DNA from: an uncultured Microbacteriaceae bacterium
Lineage (GTDB): Bacteria > Actinomycetota > Actinomycetes > Actinomycetales > Microbacteriaceae
Reading direction: 5' to 3'
Length of the DNA: 8,033 nt
Assembly (NCBI GenBank): GCA_903907615.1
Contig: CAIVOR010000013.1
Span: forward strand, 1 to 8,033
The notes beneath the pieces were generated by a model. That model was not told where the DNA came from, ran no database searches, and saw nothing but the letters and a program-made list of their open reading frames with translations. Made by a program: the position numbers and the translations under genes. Numbering within the stretch: position 1 is the first letter of the stretch; each line of letters begins with the position of its first letter. Positions 1 to 6,740 of the stretch are shown piece after piece.

Positions 1-122
1 ACAAAATCCTCATTACGCGGTTTAGTTGACCTTGCTAGAACGTGTTTGCGTCAACATCGTCGTTGCTCGAGCTTGCTCGTCTCGAAAATCGTGCATCGAC
101 ATCCCACAGAGAAGAGTGATAG
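1..122 (+). promoter_or_regulatory. Upstream leader of the permease gene, with a short repeat and dyad
   Basis: This stretch has no supportable gene. It holds a TTGACC hexamer at 26-31 that could be a -35 box, but no convincing -10 lies at the usual spacing, so I do not define a promoter. TTGCTCG occurs twice, at 63-69 and 73-79, exactly 10 bp apart. The overlapping stretch 68-79 is a perfect dyad, CGAGC-TT-GCTCG, which could be an operator. A purine-rich run at 108-116 (AGAGAAGAG) sits 6 nt before the permease ATG and is a plausible weak ribosome binding site. Confidence 0.3.
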
Positions 123-1685
123 ATGTCCACCACCTCCCCCTCGTCCAACCTTGCCGGAGAAAAGGGGCTGAAGAAGAACGCCGTTGGCCTTCTCGGAAGC
201 ATCGTTATCGGCATGGCCTCGACGGCTCCGGCCTACAGCCTCGCCGCGGCCCTCGGCTTCATCGTTTTGGGTGGTGAAACGCTCGTGGGCTTCCAAGCTC
301 CGGGCATCATCTTGCTGGCCTTCGTGCCCATGCTCTTTATCTCGTTTGCCTACAAGGAGCTCAACCGCGTTGAGCCCGACTCGGGCACCACGTTCACGTG
401 GGCCGCTCGCGCTTTCGGAACGCGCACCGGTTGGATGGGTGGTTGGGCGATCATCGCCGCCGACATCATCGTGATGGCCAACCTGGCGCAAATCGCCGGT
501 TCGTACTCGTTTACCTTCGTTGGTGAAATTTTTGGCAACCCCGACATCGCCGCCATTTCGGGTGACGTCTTGTGGTCGACCGTGGCCGGCCTCATCTGGA
601 TCTTCCTCATGACGTGGATTTGCTACCGCGGCATCGAGGTCTCGGCTCGTCTCCAGTACTGGCTGCTCGGCATCGAGCTCGTTGTTCTCGTCGCGTTTGC
701 GGCAGTTGCCCTGTACCGCGTTTACTCGGGCAACGGCATCGAGGGAACGACGCTTCCTCAGCTCGACTGGTTCAACCCGTTTAGCCTTCCCTTCAGCACG
801 GCAGTTGCGCCGGCCATCCTCACGGCCCTCTTCATCTACTGGGGCTGGGACACCGCGGTCGCCATCAACGAGGAGACGAAGGACACCAGCAAGACTCCGG
901 GTCGCGCTGCCGTAACGAGCACCATCCTGCTCGTCGTCACCTACCTGCTCGTTACCGTGGGAGCCGTGGCCTTCGCCGGTGTCGGCGACGGACCTACCGG
1001 ACTCGGTAACGCCGATAACGCGGGAGACATTTTCGCGGCCATCGGCCCGGCACTCTTCGGAGACAGCATTCTTGGACACATCATGATGATCCTGCTGGCC
1101 GCGTCGATTCTGACCTCGGCTGCCGCGTCGACGCAGACTACGATTCTGCCGACCGCGCGCACGGCCATCTCGATGGCTGCCTTCAAGGCCTTCCCCTCGA
1201 AGTTCGCCAAGGTCCACTCGAAGTACCAGACGCCGTCGTGGGCAACCTGGGGAATGGGTATCGCCTCGGCGGCTTTCTACCTGCTCTTCACGCTCGTGAG
1301 CCCCAGCCTGCTGCTTGCCCTGATCGGATCCATCGGTCTGCTGATTGCGTTCTACTACGGACTCACCGGCTTCGCGTCGACCTGGTTCTTCCGCAAGACG
1401 CTGTTCAAGAGCGCACGCAACTTCTTCATGCGTGGACTCTTGCCGCTGCTGGGTGGCCTGATGTTGCTCGCCGTCTTTATCTACGGCTTGGGAACCTTCC
1501 TCGACCCGGCCTGGTTGGTTGACGACGCCGGCGAGAACGTGACCATCTTCGGTGCGGGTGCCGTAGGTGTTGTGGGTCTTGCCTCAATCGTGTTGGGCAT
1601 CATCCTCATGATCGTGTGGAACTTCATCAACCCCAAGTTCTTCAAGGGACACACGCTGGAGCGTCGCGCGCACACCGCCGACTAA
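123..1685 (+). CDS. APC-superfamily amino acid permease
   Basis: A 520-residue polytopic membrane protein of the amino acid-polyamine-organocation superfamily, expected to import an amino acid or amine by ion-coupled transport across the cytoplasmic membrane. A short hydrophilic N-terminus (about 1-20) leads into a first helix with the small-residue stretch GMASTAPAYS (30-39), matching the unwound TM1 substrate-binding region of the family. EPDSGTTFTW (84-93), which precedes TM3, and YWGWDTAVAINEETKD (239-254), around TM6 and the following loop, are also family-typical. Roughly 12 hydrophobic segments can be counted and the length is normal. The ATG start follows a weak purine-rich ribosome binding site. 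Substrate cannot be read from sequence. The adjacent glycine-sensing operon makes glycine or serine a reasonable guess, but the gene ends in its own terminator and lies upstream of the riboswitch, so co-regulation is not shown. Confidence 0.9.
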   Translation: MSTTSPSSNLAGEKGLKKNAVGLLGSIVIGMASTAPAYSLAAALGFIVLGGETLVGFQAPGIILLAFVPMLFISFAYKELNRVEPDSGTTFTWAARAFGTRTGWMGGWAIIAADIIVMANLAQIAGSYSFTFVGEIFGNPDIAAISGDVLWSTVAGLIWIFLMTWICYRGIEVSARLQYWLLGIELVVLVAFAAVALYRVYSGNGIEGTTLPQLDWFNPFSLPFSTAVAPAILTALFIYWGWDTAVAINEETKDTSKTPGRAAVTSTILLVVTYLLVTVGAVAFAGVGDGPTGLGNADNAGDIFAAIGPALFGDSILGHIMMILLAASILTSAAASTQTTILPTARTAISMAAFKAFPSKFAKVHSKYQTPSWATWGMGIASAAFYLLFTLVSPSLLLALIGSIGLLIAFYYGLTGFASTWFFRKTLFKSARNFFMRGLLPLLGGLMLLAVFIYGLGTFLDPAWLVDDAGENVTIFGAGAVGVVGLASIVLGIILMIVWNFINPKFFKGHTLERRAHTAD

Positions 1686-1708
1686 CCTTCAACCTCGGAT
1701 TGCAACGA

Positions 1709-1740
1709 AATCGGGTCGCCACCGCAGTGGCGGCCCGATT
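1709..1740 (+). terminator. Hairpin terminator after the permease gene
   Basis: A 14-bp stem with a 4-nt loop (CGCA) starts 23 nt after the permease stop. The outer arms AATCGGG and CCCGATT pair perfectly, and the inner part pairs with a single G-T wobble. The stem is followed by ATTCGTCGTT rather than a long T-run, as is common in high-GC Gram-positives. It separates permease transcription from the riboswitch and gcv operon. Confidence 0.75.
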
Positions 1741-1746
1741 CGTCGT

Positions 1747-1752
1747 TATGCT
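1747..1752 (+). promoter_or_regulatory. Possible -10 box for the riboswitch-gcv transcript
   Basis: TATGCT fits the TANNNT -10 pattern and lies about 34 nt before the riboswitch. The matching -35 position falls inside the preceding terminator stem and shows no good TTGACA-like hexamer, so this is weak. CAATAC at 1766-1771 is an alternative. Confidence 0.25.
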
Positions 1753-1780
1753 GGCAACAACAACTCAATACGACCAAAAG

Positions 1781-1994
1781 GACAGCGCGGGAGAGTCCGC
1801 TTGACAGGCTTTGGGCCGGTCAGAGCAGACACCGAAGGAGCAATCCTCCCCGACAATCTCTCAGGTGCAATAAACCGCGTTGAACTGGTCACTCTGAAAA
1901 GAAGGCACGCACTCAGTGCCTCACCCACGGTGTAAGCCACGCACTCCTCACAGAGTTCGCGGTGAATCTCTCAGGTAGCGCAGACAGAGGGGGA
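1781..1994 (+). promoter_or_regulatory. Tandem glycine riboswitch (two aptamers) controlling gcvTHP
   Basis: Aptamer 1 spans about 1781-1900. It has the opening GCGGGAGAG (1787-1795), a P2-type stem closed by TTGAC/GTCAG (1801-1805 with 1819-1823) and GGC/GCC, the canonical core ACCGAAGGAGCAA (1831-1843), CTCTCAGGT (1857-1865), and the closing ACTCTGAAAAG (1891-1901). Aptamer 2 follows with almost no linker. It has a hairpin AGGCAC/GTGCCT (1903-1908 with 1916-1921), a core-like CCACGGTGTAA (1925-1935), a P3-type helix including ACTC/GAGT (1943-1946 with 1953-1956), a second CTCTCAGGT (1968-1976), and the terminal ACAGAGGGGGAG (1984-1994 region). The paired CTCTCAGGT boxes, the short linker and the position just before gcvT are diagnostic of the known tandem glycine riboswitch class, usually a glycine-activated ON switch for glycine cleavage genes. 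No terminator hairpin is visible between aptamer 2 and the gcvT start, so control at translation initiation is my inference. Confidence 0.93.
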
Positions 1995-1995
1995 G
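1986..1995 (+). promoter_or_regulatory. Purine-rich run, candidate gcvT ribosome binding site inside the riboswitch
   Basis: AGAGGGGGAG forms the 3' end of aptamer 2 and is the only Shine-Dalgarno-like sequence before gcvT. It ends about 19 nt before the ATG at 2015, which is longer than usual. No closer start codon in frame exists, so either the spacing is unusual, RNA folding brings the two closer, or initiation is largely independent of Shine-Dalgarno pairing. Confidence 0.4.
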
Positions 1996-2014
1996 TTCAC
2001 GTTACGACAACATA

Positions 2015-3142
2015 ATGGTGGATTCCTTGGGTACTACTTCCCGGCAGACGCCGCTTCACAGCCTGCATGAGGCGCTCGGTGCATCGTTCACCGACTTCGC
2101 CGGATGGCAGATGCCGGTGCGCTACACGAGCGACCTGGCCGAGCACCACGCGGTGCGCGACACCGCCGGCCTGTTCGACGTCTCCCACATGGCCGAGTTC
2201 GAGGTGTCCGGCCCTCAGGTGGGCGAGTTCCTCGACTATGCCGTTTCGTCGTGGTTGTCGCCCATTGAGCTGGGCCAGGCCAAGTACTCGCTTCTCCTCA
2301 ACGAGTCCGGTGGCGTCATCGACGATCTCATCGTTTATCGCACCGGCCCGTTCCAGTACTTTGTGGTGGCGAATGCGGGAAACCGCGAACCGGCCTGGAC
2401 GGCACTCAAGCAACGCGCGCAAGACTTCGACGTTGAACTGCACGATGTCAGTGACCAAACGGCGTTGCTCGCTCTTCAAGGCCCCAAGGCCTACGAGACG
2501 CTCATGCGGGTCTTCGGCCTCGAGGTCGGCAAGACGCCCCTGTCTGAGCTCAAGTACTACCGAGCTATTCCTGCTCGCTTCGAGGGTGAGCCCGTCCTGA
2601 TCGGTCGCACGGGATACACGGGCGAAGACGGGTTCGAACTGTTCATCGATGTCAGCCACGCCGTTCCGCTGTGGCAGGCGCTCATGAACGCCGGTGGTCC
2701 CCTCGGCCTCGTGCCCGCCGGACTCGCCTGTCGCGACACCCTGCGCCTTGAGGCGGGCATGCCTCTTTACGGGCACGAGCTCAATGCAACAACGCTTCCG
2801 GTTCAGGCCGGGCTCGGCCGCGCGGTCTCGCTGGTCAAGGGAAACTTCGTCGGCCGCGACGCTGTTGTTGAAGGACCGGGATTCGGTGCTCCCGTCCTCG
2901 TGGGCCTCATCGGCGACGGACGCCGTGCTCCGCGCGCCGACTATCGCATATTTTCAGGCGATGTGCCCGTCGGCGTGGTCACCTCGGGCGCGCTGTCTCC
3001 GACGCTGGGGTATCCGATTGCCATGGCGTTCGTCGACCCGGAATTTGCCGAGTCCGGCCAGGGGCTTGAGGTTGACGTGCGCGGCACGCGTCTCCCTGTT
3101 GTGGTTGCCGACCTTCCCTTCTACCAACGAAAGAAGAACTAA
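2015..3142 (+). CDS. gcvT: Glycine cleavage system T protein (aminomethyltransferase)
   Basis: A 375-residue cytosolic enzyme. It takes the aminomethyl group carried on lipoyl-GcvH, releases ammonia, and transfers the one-carbon unit to tetrahydrofolate, giving 5,10-methylene-THF. Family hallmarks in order are TPLH and DFAGWQMPVRY (12-37), LFDVSHMAEFEVSGP (53-67), SGGVIDDLIVYR (98-109) with the conserved acidic pair D103-D104 that contains the catalytic aspartate, RTGYTGEDGFELF (198-210), RDTLRLEAGMPLYGHEL (240-256), SGALSPTLGYPIAMAF (324-339), and a C-terminal PFYQRKK. Length is normal and nothing appears missing. ATG 2015 is the first start in frame after the riboswitch; GTG 2018 directly follows it and could also serve. 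It is the first gene of gcvTHP, with the gcvH start 2 nt after its stop. Confidence 0.97.
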   Translation: MVDSLGTTSRQTPLHSLHEALGASFTDFAGWQMPVRYTSDLAEHHAVRDTAGLFDVSHMAEFEVSGPQVGEFLDYAVSSWLSPIELGQAKYSLLLNESGGVIDDLIVYRTGPFQYFVVANAGNREPAWTALKQRAQDFDVELHDVSDQTALLALQGPKAYETLMRVFGLEVGKTPLSELKYYRAIPARFEGEPVLIGRTGYTGEDGFELFIDVSHAVPLWQALMNAGGPLGLVPAGLACRDTLRLEAGMPLYGHELNATTLPVQAGLGRAVSLVKGNFVGRDAVVEGPGFGAPVLVGLIGDGRRAPRADYRIFSGDVPVGVVTSGALSPTLGYPIAMAFVDPEFAESGQGLEVDVRGTRLPVVVADLPFYQRKKN

Positions 3143-3144
3143 CC

Positions 3145-3516
3145 ATGTCACTACCAAACGATCTGGGTTACACGGCGGAGCACGAGTGGCTGCGCATGGA
3201 TGGCGACGAGGCCACCGTGGGAATCACTGCGTATGCCGCGGAGAAGCTGGGCGACGTCGTGTACGTTGACCTGCCCAAAGTGGGCCAGAAGGTTACGGCC
3301 GGCAGCGTCGTCGGTGAAATCGAATCGACCAAGTCGGTGGGCGAGCTCTTCGCTCCCGCTTCCGGAACCATCACCGGTGTCAACGACTCCGTGGTGGCGT
3401 CACCCGAATTGGTGAACCACGACGCGTTCGGCCAAGGGTGGCTCATCAAGATGACCATCGACGAAGCCCCCCAACTCCTCACGGCTGACGAGTACGCAGC
3501 CCTCACGGGAGAGTAG
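3145..3516 (+). CDS. gcvH: Glycine cleavage system H protein (lipoyl carrier)
   Basis: A 123-residue carrier. Its lipoyl arm accepts the aminomethyl group after glycine decarboxylation by GcvP, passes it to GcvT, and is re-oxidised by dihydrolipoamide dehydrogenase. The lipoylation site is K63 in the signature GEIESTKSVGEL (58-69). AEHEWLR (11-17), VGITAYAAEKLGDVVYVDLP (25-44) and the C-terminal GWLIKM are also typical. Length is normal for the family. The ATG lies 2 nt after the gcvT stop, and a weak GAAAGAAG within the end of gcvT can serve as ribosome binding site, which suggests translational coupling. No lipoate ligase or lipoyl synthase gene is in the window, so the modification enzymes must be encoded elsewhere. 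Confidence 0.97.
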   Translation: MSLPNDLGYTAEHEWLRMDGDEATVGITAYAAEKLGDVVYVDLPKVGQKVTAGSVVGEIESTKSVGELFAPASGTITGVNDSVVASPELVNHDAFGQGWLIKMTIDEAPQLLTADEYAALTGE

Positions 3517-3519
3517 AAC

Positions 3520-6414
3520 GTGGCGCGCCCGTTCGTCGAACGTCACATCGGCATCACTGACGATGCCGAACGGGTCATGCTGTCCACGGTGGGATTCGCC
3601 TCGCGCGAGGAACTGATGACGGCTGCGGTTCCACGCAGCATTGCCGTTGAGGGATTTCAGAACCCTGCCGACTCTCTGTTGCCCGAGCCGATTACGGAAG
3701 CCGAGGCTCTCGCGCAACTGCGCGAGCTCGCCGCGGGCAATCGTGTGCGACGATCGTTTATCGGACAGGGGTACTACGGCACGTTCACGCCATCGGTGAT
3801 TGCCCGCAACGTGCTCGAGAACCCCAGTTGGTACACGGCGTACACGCCGTATCAGCCGGAGATTTCCCAGGGTCGCCTTGAGGCGTTGCTGAATTTCCAG
3901 ACCATGATCACCGACCTGACGGGGATGGACATCGCGAACGCCTCGATGCTCGACGAGTCAACGGCCGCCGTGGAGGCAATGCTCTTGGCGCGTCGCGCGT
4001 CGTCGTCGCCGTCAAACCGCTTTGTCGTCGACGCCGATGTTCTGCCGCAGACTCTTTCTTTGCTGACCGGTCGCGCCGAACCGCTCGATATCGACATCGA
4101 GGTACGCGACGTGTCCGACGGCACGCCGCTTCCCGACGCATTTGGTCTTCTGCTGCAGTACCCCGGAGCATCCGGTCGCGTGTGGAATCCCGCCTCGGTG
4201 ATTTCTGCAGCCAAAGCTGCCGACATGACGGTCGTGGTGGCCGCTGATCTTCTCGCCCTGACGCTGCACACGTCCCCGGGGGAGCTGGGTGCCGACGTTG
4301 CGGTGGGCACGAGCCAGCGCTTCGGCATCCCGCTGGGCTTTGGTGGTCCGCACGCCGGCTACCTCGCCGTGCGCTCCGGTATCGAGCGCAGCATGCCGGG
4401 TCGCCTCGTCGGTGTCTCGCGCGATGCAAACGGTGAAGCCGCCTATCGCCTGACGCTGCAGGCGCGCGAACAGCACATTCGTCGCGAGAAGGCCACGTCA
4501 AACATCTGCACGGCACAGGTCCTTCTGGCCGTCATGGCAGGCATGTATGCGGTCTACCACGGCCCCGACGGACTGCGCGAGATTGCGCGCGAGGTCCATG
4601 GCCGAGCCACCCGACTCGCCGCTGGCTTGGTTGCCGGTGGCCACGCGCTGCAGCACGAGCACTTCTTCGACACGGTGCGATTCGCCACGCCCGAAGCAGC
4701 CGCACTCGAGGCTCGCGCCGGGGACGCCGGTTATCTTGTCTGGCGCACGGGTGACGTCATCTCTGTCTCCGTCGACGAGACCACCACGGACGCCGAGGTT
4801 GACGAACTCGTTTCACTCCTCGGCGGAAAGTCGGCACCTGCCACGGGCGAGGCTCTCCACCCGGAGGTTGTGCGCACCAGCTCGTTCTTGACTCACGACG
4901 TGTTCAACTCACACTCGTCAGAGACAAGCATGATGCGCTACCTCAAGCGTCTGGCCGACTACGACTACGCCCTCGACCGGGGAATGATCCCGCTGGGTTC
5001 GTGCACCATGAAGCTCAACTCGGCCACGGAGATGGCCGCGGTCAGCTGGCCGGAGTTCTCGGGCATTCACCCGTTCGCGCCGTCGGCAGACGCACAGGGT
5101 TATGACCGTCTGGTACGTGACCTCGAAGCATGGCTGATTGACGTCACGGGTTACGACTCGGTCTCGCTGCAGCCAAACGCCGGCAGCCAGGGTGAACTGG
5201 CGGGCCTGTTGGCGATCCGCGCCTATCACCTCGCCAACGGTGATGCGCAGCGCACGGTCTGTGTCATCCCCTCAAGCGCGCACGGCACCAATGCCGCCAG
5301 CGCCGTACTCGCGGGCATGCGCGTGGTGGTTGTGGCGTGCGATGACCTCGGCAACGTCGACCTCGCTGACCTTCGCCAGAAGATTGCCGACGCCGGCAAC
5401 GAACTGGCCGCCCTCATGATCACCTATCCATCCACCCACGGTGTTTACGAACACGACGTTCTCGAGGTCACACGGGCTGTTCACGAGGCCGGTGGTCAGG
5501 TCTACGTTGATGGCGCCAACATGAACGCCATGACGGGCTTTGCGCGCTACGGAGACCTCGGCGGTGACGTCTCACACCTCAACCTGCACAAGACCTTCTG
5601 TATCCCGCACGGTGGTGGCGGACCCGGCGTGGGTCCGGTGGCGGCCAAGGCCCACCTGGCACCCTATCTGCCGGGCCATGGCGGTGCTCCGTTGACCGGT
5701 CGAACTCTCCTCACGCCGAGCGGACTCGGCACCGTGAGTCACGGCGGCCCTCAGGTTTCGGCAGCGCCCTTCGGCAGTCCGAGCATCCTGCCCATCTCGT
5801 GGGCGTACGTGCGCATGATGGGCGCCGAGGGTCTTCGTCACGCCACGGCGGCGGCTGTTCTCTCGGCCAACTACATCGCCCGCCGTTTGGCCGACCACTT
5901 CCCAGTTCTGTACACGGGTGAAAACGGCCTGATTGCCCACGAGTGCATTCTCGACCTCCGACCGCTCACCGAGCGCACCGGCGTGACGGTAGACGATGTG
6001 GCCAAGCGCCTCATCGACTTCGGCTTCCACGCACCTACGATGAGCTTTCCCGTGGCGGGAACGCTCATGGTAGAACCCACGGAAAGCGAAGACCTCGTTG
6101 AGATTGAGCGATTCATCGACGCCATGATCGCCATTCGCGCCGAGGCCGACGCTGTGGCTGAGGGAACCTGGCCAGCTGACAACAACCCCCTGGTGAATGC
6201 GCCGCACACGGCTGCTGACCTCACGGGGGAGTGGGATCGTCCCTACGCCCGTGCGCAGGCGGTTTACCCGTTTGCTCACGCCACTGCGGATCTCACATCG
6301 GTGACGCGGATTCGGTCCAAGTACTGGCCTCCGGTGCGCCGGGTCGACAACGCGTTCGGTGACCGCAACTTGGTCTGCGCCTGCCCGCCACCGGAGGCGT
6401 TCGCGGGGAGTTAG
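3520..6414 (+). CDS. gcvP: Glycine dehydrogenase (decarboxylating), P protein, single-chain form
   Basis: A 964-residue PLP enzyme that decarboxylates glycine and loads the aminomethyl group onto lipoyl-GcvH. It is the fused single-chain type (both halves in one polypeptide), close in length to the E. coli enzyme, not the split gcvPA/gcvPB form. The N-terminal half has FVERHIGI (5-12), FIGQGYYGT (80-88) and TPYQPEISQGRLE (109-121). The C-terminal half carries the active site: YVDGANMNA (662-670) with D664 likely contacting the PLP ring, and SHLNLHKT with the Schiff-base lysine K691, followed by the glycine-rich HGGGGPGVGP (697-706). The C-terminus shows the usual RIRSKYWPPVRRVDN stretch. The GTG start is 3 nt after the gcvH stop and is supported by GGGAG at 3507-3511, 8 nt upstream. 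It is the last gene of the operon. Only 11 bp separate its stop from that of the convergent XRE gene, with no clear terminator between them. Confidence 0.98.
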   Translation: MARPFVERHIGITDDAERVMLSTVGFASREELMTAAVPRSIAVEGFQNPADSLLPEPITEAEALAQLRELAAGNRVRRSFIGQGYYGTFTPSVIARNVLENPSWYTAYTPYQPEISQGRLEALLNFQTMITDLTGMDIANASMLDESTAAVEAMLLARRASSSPSNRFVVDADVLPQTLSLLTGRAEPLDIDIEVRDVSDGTPLPDAFGLLLQYPGASGRVWNPASVISAAKAADMTVVVAADLLALTLHTSPGELGADVAVGTSQRFGIPLGFGGPHAGYLAVRSGIERSMPGRLVGVSRDANGEAAYRLTLQAREQHIRREKATSNICTAQVLLAVMAGMYAVYHGPDGLREIAREVHGRATRLAAGLVAGGHALQHEHFFDTVRFATPEAAALEARAGDAGYLVWRTGDVISVSVDETTTDAEVDELVSLLGGKSAPATGEALHPEVVRTSSFLTHDVFNSHSSETSMMRYLKRLADYDYALDRGMIPLGSCTMKLNSATEMAAVSWPEFSGIHPFAPSADAQGYDRLVRDLEAWLIDVTGYDSVSLQPNAGSQGELAGLLAIRAYHLANGDAQRTVCVIPSSAHGTNAASAVLAGMRVVVVACDDLGNVDLADLRQKIADAGNELAALMITYPSTHGVYEHDVLEVTRAVHEAGGQVYVDGANMNAMTGFARYGDLGGDVSHLNLHKTFCIPHGGGGPGVGPVAAKAHLAPYLPGHGGAPLTGRTLLTPSGLGTVSHGGPQVSAAPFGSPSILPISWAYVRMMGAEGLRHATAAAVLSANYIARRLADHFPVLYTGENGLIAHECILDLRPLTERTGVTVDDVAKRLIDFGFHAPTMSFPVAGTLMVEPTESEDLVEIERFIDAMIAIRAEADAVAEGTWPADNNPLVNAPHTAADLTGEWDRPYARAQAVYPFAHATADLTSVTRIRSKYWPPVRRVDNAFGDRNLVCACPPPEAFAGS

Positions 6415-6425
6415 GTGACAGGCGG

Positions 6426-6674
6426 CTATTTGTCCGAGCTGTAGAGCATGTTCATGAGTTCGGAAACGCTCACCCCGAGTGCCCCGGCGATGTGGTACCA
6501 GGTCTCAACCGACCCGTTGGATTGCCCGTTCTCAATCGAGATCAGGGTACGACGACTGACGCCGGTCTTTTCGGCCAGCGCGTCATAGGTGAGTCCGGCG
6601 TCGCTACGGCGACGACGAAACTCCGATCTCAGGGCGCCAAAGTTCGGCACCGCCGAGGGGCGGTGTGGGGGCAT
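6426..6674 (-). CDS. Small XRE-family helix-turn-helix transcriptional regulator
   Basis: An 82-residue protein made almost entirely of one HTH_3/XRE DNA-binding domain. FGALRSEFRRRRSDAGLTYDALA (12-34) supplies helices 1 and 2, GVSRRTLISIENG (38-50) the turn and recognition helix, and ETWYHIAGALGVSVSELM (57-74) the closing helices. It has no recognisable ligand or protease domain, so it probably acts as a simple dimeric repressor or a phage/antitoxin-like regulator. The ATG at 6674 is the earliest possible start, because a stop lies just upstream in frame. No clear Shine-Dalgarno precedes it, so a short-leader transcript or the GTG at codon 9 are alternatives. It is convergent with gcvP and divergent from the 66-codon ORF at 6741. 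The dyad at 6708-6725 in that gap is its most likely operator, by inference. Confidence 0.88.
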   Translation of the reverse strand: MPPHRPSAVPNFGALRSEFRRRRSDAGLTYDALAEKTGVSRRTLISIENGQSNGSVETWYHIAGALGVSVSELMNMLYSSDK

Positions 6675-6707
6675 AGGTCAACTGAAACACGGCAACATGT
6701 GAATGTC

Positions 6708-6725
6708 AGTAAAGATAACTTCACT
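6708..6725. promoter_or_regulatory. Candidate operator dyad 1 (AGTAAA-N6-TTCACT)
   Basis: An 18-bp inverted repeat with one arm mismatch, in the 66-bp gap between the divergent XRE gene and the small ORF. It ends directly before the AGGAGGT of the small ORF. The same arms recur at 6813-6830. A further GTGAA half-site at 6699-6703 makes an outer dyad with TTCAC at 6720-6724. Size and location fit a dimeric XRE-type repressor controlling both divergent genes. That binding partner is inferred from position only. Confidence 0.5.
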
Positions 6726-6732
6726 AGGAGGT
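6726..6732 (+). promoter_or_regulatory. Strong Shine-Dalgarno deciding the start of the 66-codon ORF
   Basis: AGGAGGT is a near-perfect anti-16S complement placed 8 nt before GTG 6741. It is the main reason for calling the small ORF from this GTG and not from the ATG at 6492, which lies in the same frame but inside the antisense of the XRE gene. Confidence 0.7.
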
Positions 6733-6740
6733 GCTATTCC

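Noticed and set aside
51..1217. 388-codon open frame antisense to the permease
   Set aside because: Its product is arginine- and glycine-rich with no domain character, and it is fully opposite a clear permease; such frames arise from GC-biased third positions.
1997..2776. 259-codon frame antisense to gcvT
   Set aside because: It lies opposite an intact gcvT with all family motifs and has no ribosome binding site or recognisable fold.
5572..6279. 235-codon frame antisense to the end of gcvP
   Set aside because: It is a shadow of the conserved GcvP C-terminal half, with low-complexity composition.
6415..6435. Bidirectional terminator between gcvP and the XRE gene
   Set aside because: Only a 4-bp GACA/TGTC pairing is visible, too weak to call.
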